From NCBI GenBank assembly GCA_034667465.1, contig JAXDJV010000004.1:62001-126000 (forward strand): a stretch of 64,000 bases of DNA, written 5' to 3'. This DNA is from JAOBAU01 sp034667465. GTDB lineage: Bacteria; Acidobacteriota; Thermoanaerobaculia; Gp7-AA8. A program made the position numbers and the translations under genes. The notes beneath the pieces were generated by a model. That model searched no databases, was not told the origin of the DNA, and was given only the letters and a program-made list of their open reading frames with translations. Shown here piece after piece: positions 26,195 to 34,851 of this stretch. Every line of letters begins with the position of its first letter. Positions within the stretch are counted from its first letter, which is position 1.

Positions 26195-27079
26195 ATGGCA
26201 ATTCAAAAAGTAGGTGTCCTCGGCTGCGGGCTGATGGGCTCCGGCATTGCTCAGGTAGCGGCGCAGGCCGGCTACGAAACCATCGTGCGCGAGGTCGAGC
26301 AGAAGTTCCTCGACAAAGGGCTCGCCGGCATCGACAAGTCACTCGCGAAGTTCGTGGAGAAGGGAAAGATGCAGGCGTCCGACAAGGACGCGTGCATGGG
26401 TCGCCTGAAAGGGACGACCAGCCTCGACGATCTCGCCGATTGCGACATCGTCATCGAAGCGATCATCGAGAACGCGCCGCTGAAGAAGGAGACGTACGCG
26501 GCGCTCGACAAAATCGTGAAGCCGTCGGCGATCTTCGCGTCGAACACCTCATCGCTGACGATCACGGAGCTGTCGATGGCGACCGCGCGGCCGAAGCAGT
26601 TCGTCGGTCTGCACTTCTTCAACCCGGTTCCGCTGATGAAGCTCGTCGAAGTGGTGCGGACGATTCTCACCAGCGACGAATCGTTCGACGCGGCTTTCGC
26701 GTTCGCGAAATCGCTCGGCAAGGAAGCGGTGTCGTGCCGCGACAATTCCGGCTTCATCGTCAATCGTCTGCTCGTGCCGTACATCCTCGACGCCATCCGC
26801 GCATACGAGGAAGGGGTCGGCTCGATCGAGGACATCGACAAGGCGATGGTGCTCGGCTGCGGTTACCCGATGGGTCCGTTCACGCTGCTCGATTTCGTCG
26901 GACTCGACACGACGTACTACATCACCGACGTGATGTACGCCGAGTACCAGGAGAAGCGTTTCGCTTCGCCGCCGCTGCTTCGCAAGATGGTGATGGCCGG
27001 CCGCTTCGGCCGCAAGACCGGCGCTGGTTTCTACGATTACGCAGGCGAGAAGCCGGTGCCGTTCGACCGGAAGGGATGA
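26195..27079 (+). CDS. 3-hydroxybutyryl-CoA/3-hydroxyacyl-CoA dehydrogenase
   Basis: This 294-residue NAD-dependent enzyme has an N-terminal Rossmann domain (GVLGCGLMGSGIAQVAAQAG), the middle motif FASNTSSLTITELS, the catalytic FVGLHFFNPVPLMKLVEVV with His, and the C-terminal 3HCDH helical domain (PMGPFTLLDFVGLDT). It oxidises 3-hydroxyacyl-CoA to 3-ketoacyl-CoA in beta-oxidation or butyrate metabolism. AAAAGGAG lies 4-5 bp before the ATG. The enoyl-CoA hydratase follows after 4 bp, the preceding step of the same cycle. Confidence 0.95.
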   Translation: MAIQKVGVLGCGLMGSGIAQVAAQAGYETIVREVEQKFLDKGLAGIDKSLAKFVEKGKMQASDKDACMGRLKGTTSLDDLADCDIVIEAIIENAPLKKETYAALDKIVKPSAIFASNTSSLTITELSMATARPKQFVGLHFFNPVPLMKLVEVVRTILTSDESFDAAFAFAKSLGKEAVSCRDNSGFIVNRLLVPYILDAIRAYEEGVGSIEDIDKAMVLGCGYPMGPFTLLDFVGLDTTYYITDVMYAEYQEKRFASPPLLRKMVMAGRFGRKTGAGFYDYAGEKPVPFDRKG

Positions 27080-27083
27080 CGCG

Positions 27084-27860
27084 ATGGAGAACGTGAAAGT
27101 CGAAGTGCGCGATTCGATCGCGATCATCACCATCGACCGGCCGAAGGTGCTGAATGCGCTGAACGCGCAGACAGTCGCCGAGATCGGCGAGGCATTCGAG
27201 CAGGTCCGCAACGACGACGCCGTGCGCGCCGTGATTCTCACCGGCGGCGGCGAGAAGGCGTTTGTCGCCGGCGCCGACATCAACGAGCTGGCGACGATGA
27301 ATCCGATCACCGGCAAGGAAACGGCGGAGCGCGGTCAGCGCGTCTTCACCGCAATCGAACGTTTCCCGAAGCCGGTCATCGCGGCCGTGAACGGTTTCGC
27401 ACTCGGCGGCGGCTGCGAGCTGGCGCTGGCGTGTCACTTACGCATCGCCTCGGACAAAGCGCAGCTCGGCCTGCCGGAAGTGACGCTCGGCATCATCCCT
27501 GGCTACGGCGGTACGCAGCGAATGGCGCGTCTCCTCGGCAAAGGCAAAGCGCTCGAGCTGATCTGCACCGGCGACCGCATCCCGGCCGACGAAGCCGAAC
27601 GAATCGGACTCGTGAACAAAATCGTTCCCGCCGATCAGCTGATGGCGTCAGCAGAAGAGATGGCCAGAAAGATGGCGTCGCGCGGTCCTCTCGCGATTCG
27701 CGCCGCGATCGAAGCGGTGACGATCGGCAGCGACATGCCGCAGGACGCCGGCCTCGTCCTCGAAGCAACGCTGTTCGGTCTGCTCGCGTCGACGTCGGAT
27801 ATGAAAGAGGGAATGGCCGCGTTCCTCGAGAAGCGCCAGGCGAAATTTACGGGGAAGTGA
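27084..27860 (+). CDS. Enoyl-CoA hydratase
   Basis: This 258-residue crotonase-fold protein has the oxyanion-hole motifs FVAGADINELA and NGFALGGGCELALAC, and LPEVTLGIIPGYGGTQRMAR. Both glutamates used for water addition (in GGCELA and LPEV) are kept, so real hydratase activity is expected. It is co-transcribed with the 3-hydroxyacyl-CoA dehydrogenase upstream. A thiolase that could complete the cycle is encoded at 49851. Confidence 0.95.
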   Translation: MENVKVEVRDSIAIITIDRPKVLNALNAQTVAEIGEAFEQVRNDDAVRAVILTGGGEKAFVAGADINELATMNPITGKETAERGQRVFTAIERFPKPVIAAVNGFALGGGCELALACHLRIASDKAQLGLPEVTLGIIPGYGGTQRMARLLGKGKALELICTGDRIPADEAERIGLVNKIVPADQLMASAEEMARKMASRGPLAIRAAIEAVTIGSDMPQDAGLVLEATLFGLLASTSDMKEGMAAFLEKRQAKFTGK

Positions 27861-27908
27861 GGCGTTGCGGTACTTGAAAGGATGACCTGGTCAGGTCAGA
27901 CTAACTTT

Positions 27909-28148
27909 ATGAGCGAGACGGTCAATATTTACGAAGCGAAGACGCGGCTCTCACAGCTTGTCGATCTTGCTGCCGGCGGAGAAGAAGTGATCATCGCTCG
28001 CGCGGGGCGTCCAGTGGCGCGCCTCGTGGCGCTACGCCAGCCGGTAGTGAAGCGCAAACCAGGCCGTCTGCGTGGCCGGGTTTGGATTTCAGATCACTTC
28101 GATGATCCGTTGCCTGAATTCGAGAGTGACGAGAGCAAGTTCGATTGA
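27909..28148 (+). CDS. Antitoxin, Phd/YefM family
   Basis: This 79-residue protein has the Phd/YefM DNA-binding fold (VNIYEAKTRLSQLVDLAAGG, then EEVIIARAGRPVARLVAL). Its disordered acidic C-terminus (DPLPEFESDESKFD) would wrap the toxin. It overlaps the PIN toxin start (TTGA). An in-frame ATG at 27882 would add nine residues not typical of the family. It likely represses its own operon. Confidence 0.88.
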   Translation: MSETVNIYEAKTRLSQLVDLAAGGEEVIIARAGRPVARLVALRQPVVKRKPGRLRGRVWISDHFDDPLPEFESDESKFD

Positions 28149-28537
28149 GGCTTCTCCTCGATACGCACGTCCTCGTCTGGTGGACGACGCTCGACCACCG
28201 TCTCTCAAAAACGGCGCGCGCAACGATTGCGGACAGTCAGCATCAGGTCACGATCAGTGCCGCGTCGCTTTGGGAAGTCGCCATCAAACGCGCGCGCGGA
28301 CTCATCAAAATCGACGTCGAAGATCTCGCCGAAGCGGCGAAGGCAGACGGGTTCGAAGAGCTGCCGATCGCGATCAGGCACACGTATACGCTGCAGAACC
28401 TCGTCAGTCATCACCGCGATCCCTTCGACCGCCTCCTCATCGCCCAATCGATCAGCGAACACCTCCGTCTCATGACCGGCGATCAGGAGATTCTTGCCTA
28501 CGAGGGCGTCGCCGGTTTTCATCCTCTGGCGGTCTAA
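28145..28537 (+). CDS. vapC: PIN-domain toxin (VapC family ribonuclease)
   Basis: This 130-residue PIN domain has the acidic metal-binding residues: Asp in LLLDTHVLVWW, Glu in SAASLWEVAIKRARG, and Asp in HHRDPFDRLLIAQS. VapC proteins are Mg-dependent RNases. It begins with TTG that overlaps the antitoxin stop, so translation depends on antitoxin translation. The pair sits between beta-oxidation genes and a LeuA-like gene and is the only typical accessory module in this part of the window. Confidence 0.92.
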   Translation: MRLLLDTHVLVWWTTLDHRLSKTARATIADSQHQVTISAASLWEVAIKRARGLIKIDVEDLAEAAKADGFEELPIAIRHTYTLQNLVSHHRDPFDRLLIAQSISEHLRLMTGDQEILAYEGVAGFHPLAV

Positions 28538-28539
28538 CC

Positions 28540-28545
28540 TAAACT
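28540..28545 (+). promoter_or_regulatory. -10-like hexamer TAAACT, predicted leaderless start
   Basis: TAAACT ends 7 nt before the ATG at 28553. The spacer CTCGCCC has no ribosome-binding site. Confidence 0.35.
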
Positions 28546-28552
28546 CTCGCCC

Positions 28553-29818
28553 ATGGACCTCGAGAACCTGATTCACGACTGGAACGTCGACGGCGAGATG
28601 CCGTCGCGTCCCTCGTCGCGCAAAATCGAGTTTGACGACGAGACGCTGCGTGACGGATTGCAGTCGCCGTCGGTCACCGATCCGTCGCTCGACGAGAAGA
28701 TCCGCATCCTTCACTACATGAACGCGGTCGGCGTCGACAACGCCGACATCGGGCTGCCGGGTGCCGGTCCGCACGTGCAGCGGACGGTTGAACGGCTGGC
28801 GCGGGAGATCGTCGACAACAAGTTGACCGTCTACCCGAGCGCGGCCGGACGCACTCACGAGAACGACGTCCGTCCGATCATCGACATCTCGCAGCGCGTC
28901 GGCATCGCCATCGAAGCGGATCTGTTCATCGGTTCGTCGCCGATTCGCCAGTTCGCCGAGGAGTGGGACATCGACTGGATCATCGAACAGTCGGTGAAAG
29001 CGGTGCGCTTCGCGACCGAGAACGGCATTCCGGTCATGTATGTCACCGAGGACACGACGCGGGCGAAACCGGAAGACGTCGAGAAGCTGTACTCGGCTGC
29101 GATCGATGCCGGCGCGGCACGCATCTGCGTCTGCGACACGGTTGGTCACGCGACGCCGTGGGGCGCGCGCAATCTGATTCGCTTTGTGGTCGCGCTTCGC
29201 GATCGTCTCAATCCGAACGTGAAGGTCGACTGGCACGGTCATTCGGATCGCGGCCTCGGCGTGCTCAACTCGATCGCGGCGCTGGAAGCAGGCGCCGATC
29301 GCGTGCATGGCTCCGCGGCCGGAATCGGGGAGCGCGTCGGGAACACGCCGATCGATCTGCTGATGGTGAATCTGAAGCTGATGGGATGGATCGAGAACGA
29401 TCTCACGCAGCTCGGCGAGTACGTGAAGTTCGTCTCGAACGCGGTGCACATTCCGCTGCCCGATCAGTATCCGGTGTTCGGACTCGATGCGTTCCGCACC
29501 GGCACCGGCGTTCACGCGGCCGCAATCATCAAAGCAAAAAAGAAAGGGAGCGAATGGCTGGCGGATCGCGTTTACAGCGGGGTGCCGGCGGGGATGTTCG
29601 GTCTCGAACAGATCATCGAAGTCGGGCCGATGTGCGGTCTCTCGAACGTCGTCTACTGGCTGGCGCAGCACAATTATCCGCAGGAAGAATCGCTGGCGAA
29701 GGAGTTGTTCCAGCTGGCGAAATCGACGAACCGCGTGCTCGCGGATGATGAGTTACACTCCTGCGCGCGTCGCTGGCAGGAATCACAACAGCAGGCAGCC
29801 CTCACGCAACATTCGTGA
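28553..29818 (+). CDS. 2-isopropylmalate/homocitrate synthase family protein
   Basis: This 421-residue protein has the HMGL-like TIM barrel: DETLRDGLQSPSV near residue 29, metal-binding HGHSDRGLGVLNS, GSAAGIGERVGNTPID and FRTGTGVHAAAI. It condenses acetyl-CoA with a 2-keto acid in known members. The usual LRDGEQ is LRDGLQ and HxHND is HGHSD, and there is no LeuA allosteric C-terminal domain. The product may therefore not be isopropylmalate; citramalate or homocitrate-type chemistry is possible. tRNA-Leu starts immediately after its stop codon. Confidence 0.85.
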   Translation: MDLENLIHDWNVDGEMPSRPSSRKIEFDDETLRDGLQSPSVTDPSLDEKIRILHYMNAVGVDNADIGLPGAGPHVQRTVERLAREIVDNKLTVYPSAAGRTHENDVRPIIDISQRVGIAIEADLFIGSSPIRQFAEEWDIDWIIEQSVKAVRFATENGIPVMYVTEDTTRAKPEDVEKLYSAAIDAGAARICVCDTVGHATPWGARNLIRFVVALRDRLNPNVKVDWHGHSDRGLGVLNSIAALEAGADRVHGSAAGIGERVGNTPIDLLMVNLKLMGWIENDLTQLGEYVKFVSNAVHIPLPDQYPVFGLDAFRTGTGVHAAAIIKAKKKGSEWLADRVYSGVPAGMFGLEQIIEVGPMCGLSNVVYWLAQHNYPQEESLAKELFQLAKSTNRVLADDELHSCARRWQESQQQAALTQHS

Positions 29819-29901
29819 GCCCGAGTGGCGAAACGGTATACGCAGCAGACTCAAAATCTGCCGTCTGCAAGGACATGTCGGTTCAAGTCCGACCTCGGGC
29901 A
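29819..29901 (+). tRNA. tRNA-Leu (anticodon CAA)
   Basis: This 83-nt class II tRNA has a perfect 7-bp acceptor stem (GCCCGAG with CTCGGGC), anticodon stem GCAGA/TCTGC with loop CTCAAAA giving anticodon CAA, a long variable arm, and a T-arm containing GGTTCAAGTCC. The discriminator base is A. CCA is not encoded. Its first base directly follows the TGA of the preceding gene, so the mRNA and tRNA would have to be separated by processing. Confidence 0.96.
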
Positions 29902-30039
29902 GTCGCCACGGGCGACCGCGTTAGTTGGCATAGCCTTCGCGACGTAAGGCTCCTTGTGGGTGCAATTCGGGTTTGCGGTGTTGTGTTGAGAGCCGGCAAT
30001 TAAACGTTCGCGCCACCGGCGACGTTTCAACTACACGAC

Positions 30040-32538
30040 ATGAAGCGAATCCTGCTCGTTCTCTCTCTCCTCGTTTCCGCATCGGCGTTCGCCGATGATT
30101 CGCCGATCCTGCAGCGCGACGTTGCCGAGCGCGTCACTCGCGGCCGTCACTACATCCTCGAAACCGCGCATGTTCTGCGCGACAGCGAGCGCGAAGACTA
30201 CGCACTTCGCGGGATCGAGATTCAGCGAGCCCTTCCGGGGAATCGCTACGTCGTTCGCGCCACGAACGAGGTCGAGCTCGACGGCGATCCGAACGTTCGC
30301 AGCCTCGCGCGTTTTTCCGCGACGCAGAAACTGCATTCATCCGCCGTGCACGCCGCCGCGAATGCGCGCACCGCGTTCGTTCGCGTCAGCGTGATGTTTC
30401 ACGATGACGTTGCGTACGCCGAGGGGCAGCAGGTCATCGCGGAAGCCGGTGGCGCGGTCGAGCATCCGCTCGCGCTTCGCTTCGAGCCGCTGCGGCGTAT
30501 CACCGCGCGGGTTCCGGTTGGCGCTGTTACGTCGCTCGCCGCGGATGAGCGGGTCTTCGGTGTGTTTGGTCCGGCGCCGCGAATGAAAAACAACAACTCG
30601 AATGCCGCAGCGCTCTCGCAGGTGAACGTGGTTCAGGCGGCGCCATACGGTCTCACCGGCAAAGGAGTCGTTCTTTCGCTTTTTGAGCTGGCTGCTGCCG
30701 ACTCCACGCATCCCGAGTTTGGTGGCCGGCTGCATGTGCACTTCACCGGTGGTAGTCCGGATGATGTGATGCATGCGACGCACGTTGCGGGAACGATCGG
30801 TGCGGCCGGCATTCAGCCGCGCGCAAAAGGGATGGCGCCTGAAGCGACGATCGAGGGCTATCAGGCCTGCGACGATTGCGACTGGCTCACCGAAAAACAG
30901 CAGCAGCTCGGCAAGGTCGGCAGCGTTGCCGACAACAACTCCTGGGGCTTCACACTCGGGTGGTGGGCCGACGATCCGAAGTCCGGCGGGCTCTGGACGT
31001 GGGTCGGCGGGGACGAATACTTCGGCGCATACGACATTCTCGCCTCGGCGCTCGACAACATCGCCCGCTGCGCGGACGACAACTGCACAAAGCCGGCAAC
31101 GACGCTCTTCGTTCACTCGTCCGGCAACGAAGCCGACAAGAACGGTCCGTCTTCCGCGCCGTTTCCGCATCGGCATGTCGATGCTGACGGCGCGACGATC
31201 GCGACCGAAACGTTCTGCTATTCCGCGAATGGCAGCGGCACCGACTGTCCGACCGACATCTGTTCGGCCGGCATCAATCACTGCGAGCGGACACGTCACC
31301 CGAACAACGGTCCCTTCACGTCGGTGAACTTTGTGGCCTCCGGCAAGAACACAGTCGCTGTCGGCGCCGTCGACATCAATCGCGGCATCGGCAGCTTCAG
31401 CTCGCGCGGTCCCACTCGCGACGGGCGCGTGAAGCCGGACGTCGTCGCGAAAGGTCTCAATCAGTATTCGACACTGCCGAACAACAGCTACGGCATCGCC
31501 GACGGCACGTCGATGTCGTCGCCGGTCGTCACCGGCATCAGCGGGCTGCTCGTGCAGCAATGGCGGAAGACGTTCGCGAACGCGAATCCGCCGCCGTTCA
31601 TCGTCAAAGGATTGCTCATCGCCGGCGCCGAGGATCTCGGCATGCCCGGTCCTGACTTCACGTACGGATTTGGTCTCGTCAACGCGAAGAACTCGGCCGA
31701 TCTGATCATCAACGATCAGGCGCAGGGAAAACGCATTCGCATCGATCAGGTGTCGCAGGGCGCATCGATCGAAACGCCGTTCGCGGTTCCGGTGCAGCAG
31801 AACGTCCGCGTCGTGCTGACGTGGTTCGATCCCGAAGTGCCGATCGTCGATCCCGACGAGATCGCGACGAGCGTGCTGCTCAACGATCTCGACCTGAAAG
31901 TCATCGGGCCGGATGGAACGACGACGCTGCCGTACGTGCTCAACGCCACCGCGCCGACGGCGGCCGCAACGCGCGGACGGAACGTGCTCGACAACACGGA
32001 AGAGATCGAGATCGCGAACGCGGCGCCCGGTAATTACAAGGTCGTCGTAACCGGCACCACGATCGCCAGCGGAAACTCGCAGCAGTTCGCCGTGCTCGCA
32101 AACGCGGAGCTCGGCGCGACGGTTACGCTTTGCAGCGATGCGTTCGAGCCGAACGACACCGCGGCGACGGCGTACAGCTATCTCCCGGCAAACCAGACCA
32201 TCACCGCAAAGACCTGCAGCACGACCGACTCTGACTTTTACAGGCTGCGCGTCGAGCGCTCCGGACCGGTTTCCGTCTCGGTCACCGCGACGGACACGCC
32301 GGTCCGCGTGACGCTGAGCGGCGGCGCGTCGGGCGATCAGGTAGTCAACGTACCGGTCGGGCAGACGCGCTCGGTCGAGACGACGGTGGGCAGCGGCAGC
32401 GGACAGCTGATCTCGCCCGCGGCGATTCTCACGGTGAAGGTGGAGTCGAGCGGCACCATCGGCGACAGTCCGTCGTACTCGCTGACGCCGTCGTACGTCT
32501 ACGTCATCCCGCCGCGGAGACGCAGTACGTCGCACTGA
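30040..32538 (+). CDS. Secreted subtilisin-like serine peptidase (S8) with C-terminal PPC-type domain
   Basis: This 832-residue protein has a signal peptide (MKRILLVLSLLVSASAFA), a propeptide-like region, an S8 domain and a C-terminal beta domain (FEPNDTAATAYSYLPANQTI, SDFYRLRVERSG) like bacterial pre-peptidase C-terminal domains. The catalytic His (VMHATHVAGTIGA), oxyanion Asn (VHSSGNEAD) and Ser (DGTSMSSPVVTG) are present. The Asp-motif reads VVLSLFELAAADSTHPEF, where the family usually has WDGG or IDTG, so Glu stands in the Asp position. It probably acts outside the inner membrane. Confidence 0.9.
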   Translation: MKRILLVLSLLVSASAFADDSPILQRDVAERVTRGRHYILETAHVLRDSEREDYALRGIEIQRALPGNRYVVRATNEVELDGDPNVRSLARFSATQKLHSSAVHAAANARTAFVRVSVMFHDDVAYAEGQQVIAEAGGAVEHPLALRFEPLRRITARVPVGAVTSLAADERVFGVFGPAPRMKNNNSNAAALSQVNVVQAAPYGLTGKGVVLSLFELAAADSTHPEFGGRLHVHFTGGSPDDVMHATHVAGTIGAAGIQPRAKGMAPEATIEGYQACDDCDWLTEKQQQLGKVGSVADNNSWGFTLGWWADDPKSGGLWTWVGGDEYFGAYDILASALDNIARCADDNCTKPATTLFVHSSGNEADKNGPSSAPFPHRHVDADGATIATETFCYSANGSGTDCPTDICSAGINHCERTRHPNNGPFTSVNFVASGKNTVAVGAVDINRGIGSFSSRGPTRDGRVKPDVVAKGLNQYSTLPNNSYGIADGTSMSSPVVTGISGLLVQQWRKTFANANPPPFIVKGLLIAGAEDLGMPGPDFTYGFGLVNAKNSADLIINDQAQGKRIRIDQVSQGASIETPFAVPVQQNVRVVLTWFDPEVPIVDPDEIATSVLLNDLDLKVIGPDGTTTLPYVLNATAPTAAATRGRNVLDNTEEIEIANAAPGNYKVVVTGTTIASGNSQQFAVLANAELGATVTLCSDAFEPNDTAATAYSYLPANQTITAKTCSTTDSDFYRLRVERSGPVSVSVTATDTPVRVTLSGGASGDQVVNVPVGQTRSVETTVGSGSGQLISPAAILTVKVESSGTIGDSPSYSLTPSYVYVIPPRRRSTSH

Positions 32539-32548
32539 AAGTTCGCCG

Positions 32549-32554
32549 TAGAAT
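32549..32554 (+). promoter_or_regulatory. -10-like hexamer TAGAAT, predicted leaderless start
   Basis: TAGAAT ends 9 nt before the ATG at 32564. The spacer GCGCGGCGA has no ribosome-binding site. Confidence 0.42.
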
Positions 32555-32563
32555 GCGCGGCGA

Positions 32564-33331
32564 ATGGAATTCAAAACGCTCCGCACGGAGACGGTCGAAG
32601 GGATTCTGCACGTCACCCTCGACCGTCCCGACGTCCACAACGCCTTCAACGATGAGCTGATCGCCGAGGCGATCGAGCTCTTTTCGAATCTTCCCGACGT
32701 GCGCGCCGTCGTGCTGCGCAGCAACGGGCCGAACTTCTGCGCCGGCGCCGATCTGAACTGGATGTCGCGCATGGTGTCGTTCACGCGCGAGGAGAACGTT
32801 CGCGACTCCGCGAATCTCGCGAAGATGTATGCGGTGATCGATGAGTGTCCGCTGCCGGTCGTCGGACGCATTCAGGGCGCCGCGATCGGCGGCGGAGTCG
32901 GACTCGTCTCCGTTTGCGACATCGCCATCACCACGAAGGATTCGAAGTTCGGACTCTCCGAGGTGAAGCTCGGGATTCTTCCCGCCGTGATCTCGCCGTA
33001 TGTGATCGGGAAGATCGGCGCCTCGCACGCGCGCGCACTCTTTCTCACCGGCGAGCGCTTCGACGCCGAACGTGCGCTGCGCATCGGTCTCGTGCATCGC
33101 GTCGTCGATGATCTCGATGCCGCGGTTGAAGAGACGCTCAAACAATTGCGGACTTCGGGACCGGAAGCTGTGCGCGAGTGCAAGAAGCTGATCGCGTACG
33201 TCGCGTCGCACGAGCTCGCGGATGCGATTCCGTACACGATCGAGGCGATCTCGACACGCCGTACGTCGGCCGAGGGACAGGAAGGGATGCAGGTGTTTCT
33301 GAAGAAGGAAAAGCCGCCGTGGGCGCGATAA
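32564..33331 (+). CDS. Enoyl-CoA hydratase-family protein, probable methylglutaconyl-CoA hydratase
   Basis: This 255-residue crotonase has NFCAGADLNWMSRM, GAAIGGGVGLVSVCDIAI and LSEVKLGILPAVISPYVIGKIG. The ISPYVI segment is typical of LiuC/AUH-type hydratases of leucine breakdown. The next gene is a biotin carboxylase overlapping by 13 bp, matching the methylcrotonyl-CoA carboxylase step just before it in that pathway. The function is inferred from subfamily and neighbour; other short-chain substrates remain possible. Confidence 0.88.
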   Translation: MEFKTLRTETVEGILHVTLDRPDVHNAFNDELIAEAIELFSNLPDVRAVVLRSNGPNFCAGADLNWMSRMVSFTREENVRDSANLAKMYAVIDECPLPVVGRIQGAAIGGGVGLVSVCDIAITTKDSKFGLSEVKLGILPAVISPYVIGKIGASHARALFLTGERFDAERALRIGLVHRVVDDLDAAVEETLKQLRTSGPEAVRECKKLIAYVASHELADAIPYTIEAISTRRTSAEGQEGMQVFLKKEKPPWAR

Positions 33332-34806
33332 CCAAACTCCTCGTTCCCAATCGCGGTGAAATCGCGGTGCGCATCGCGCGCGCCTGCCGCGAGAGCGGCA
33401 TCATCTCAGTCCTCGCATACTCGGAAGCCGATGACACACGCTTCGTGCGCCGCTTCTTCGATGAAGCGGTCTCGCTCGGTTCCGGCGATGCGCGCGACAC
33501 CTATCTGAACATTGCGAAGGTCATCGACGCGGCGCGCGCCGCGAGCGCCGACGCATTGCATCCCGGCTACGGATTTCTCTCCGAGCGCGCCGAGCTTGCC
33601 GCTGCATGCGCCGACGCGAACATCATCTTCGTCGGGCCGCGCGCGGAATCGATCGCGGCCATGGGCTCGAAGGCGGAGTCGCGCCATCTCATGCAGCGCC
33701 TCGGCGTCCCGGTCGTTCCCGGTTACGACGGCGACGATCAGTCGCTCGACCTTCTCACGCGCGAAGCAGCGAGCGTCGGTTTTCCGCTGCTCGTAAAAGC
33801 GTCGGCGGGCGGGGGCGGGAAGGGGATGAAGGTCGTGCGCGACGCGGGCGAGCTGCGCGCGGCGATCGAGTCGGCGCAACGCGAAGCGATGAAGGCGTTC
33901 GGCGATCAGCGTCTGCTGCTCGAGCGCTACATCGAAGAGCCGCGGCACGTCGAGTTCCAGATCTTCGGCGACTCGCAGGGCAACGTCGTGCATCTGTTCG
34001 AGCGCGATTGCTCGATTCAGCGCCGGCATCAGAAGGTCGTCGAGGAATCGCCCGCGCCGCGTTACTCCGAAGAGCTGCGGCAGCGGATGGCCGACGCGGC
34101 GATCGCAGCGGCGCGCGGCGTCAGGTATCAGAACGCGGGGACGGTCGAGTTCATCGTCACGCCCGACAACGAGTTTTATTTTCTCGAGATGAACACACGG
34201 CTGCAGGTCGAACATCCGGTGACCGAGCTCGTGACCGGCGTCGATCTCGTGCGCGCGCAGCTCGACGTCGCCGCCGGCAAGCCGTTGCCGTGGACGCAGG
34301 ATCAGTTGCAGCAGCGCGGACATGCGATCGAAGTGCGCATTTACGCCGAGGATCCGGACGATCGGTTTCTGCCGCAGAGCGGAACAATCGCGAAGTATTC
34401 GGAGCCGTCGGGTCCGGGCGTTCGCGTCGACGCCGGTGTTACGGAGGGAAGCGAAGTCGGCGTGAAGTTCGATCCGATGCTGGCGAAGCTGATCGCGTTC
34501 GCGGAGTCGCGCGACGCCGCCATCGATCGTCTCGCGCGCGCTCTGCGCGACTACGTCATCCTCGGCACGAAGACGAACATCTCGTATCTGCGGCGCATCG
34601 TCACGCATCCCGCGTTTCGCGAAGGGCTCGTGTCGACGCGGTTCCTCATCGAGCACGAGGAAGAGTTGCGTCGCAGGATGCCTGAGGTCGTGCCGTCGAT
34701 CGCCGGCGCGCTTGCAACGAGCGGCGCACGAACGCAGCCGCGCGCGGCGAGCGGTGTCCAGCGCGTGACGGAAGTCTGGGATTCGCTCGGCAACTGGGGA
34801 CGGTAA
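33319..34806 (+). CDS. Biotin carboxylase subunit (acyl-CoA/methylcrotonyl-CoA carboxylase type)
   Basis: This 495-residue protein starts at GTG 33319, preceded by AAGGAA. Its features are KLLVPNRGEIAVRIARAC, the ATP-grasp loop KASAGGGGKGMK, HVEFQIFGD, ERDCSIQRRHQKVVEESP, and FLEMNTRLQVEHPVTE. It carboxylates biotin using bicarbonate and ATP. There is no biotin carrier domain at the C-terminus and no carboxyltransferase gene in the window, so partner subunits must be elsewhere. The link to a LiuC-like hydratase favours leucine degradation over fatty-acid synthesis. Confidence 0.92.
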   Translation: MGAITKLLVPNRGEIAVRIARACRESGIISVLAYSEADDTRFVRRFFDEAVSLGSGDARDTYLNIAKVIDAARAASADALHPGYGFLSERAELAAACADANIIFVGPRAESIAAMGSKAESRHLMQRLGVPVVPGYDGDDQSLDLLTREAASVGFPLLVKASAGGGGKGMKVVRDAGELRAAIESAQREAMKAFGDQRLLLERYIEEPRHVEFQIFGDSQGNVVHLFERDCSIQRRHQKVVEESPAPRYSEELRQRMADAAIAAARGVRYQNAGTVEFIVTPDNEFYFLEMNTRLQVEHPVTELVTGVDLVRAQLDVAAGKPLPWTQDQLQQRGHAIEVRIYAEDPDDRFLPQSGTIAKYSEPSGPGVRVDAGVTEGSEVGVKFDPMLAKLIAFAESRDAAIDRLARALRDYVILGTKTNISYLRRIVTHPAFREGLVSTRFLIEHEEELRRRMPEVVPSIAGALATSGARTQPRAASGVQRVTEVWDSLGNWGR

Positions 34807-34851
34807 GCGTCCGGCCGTAACATAGCGGGGTTACGTTGCAAGGAGCCCGCA

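Noticed and set aside
29902..29916. Hairpin GTCGCC-ACG-GGCGAC after tRNA-Leu as a terminator
   Set aside because: The stem is only 6 bp and no T-rich run follows, so termination cannot be supported.
30337..32871. Open frame of 844 codons on the minus strand
   Set aside because: It lies opposite the subtilase with its signal peptide and catalytic motifs. The antisense translation is Arg-rich and has no recognisable feature.
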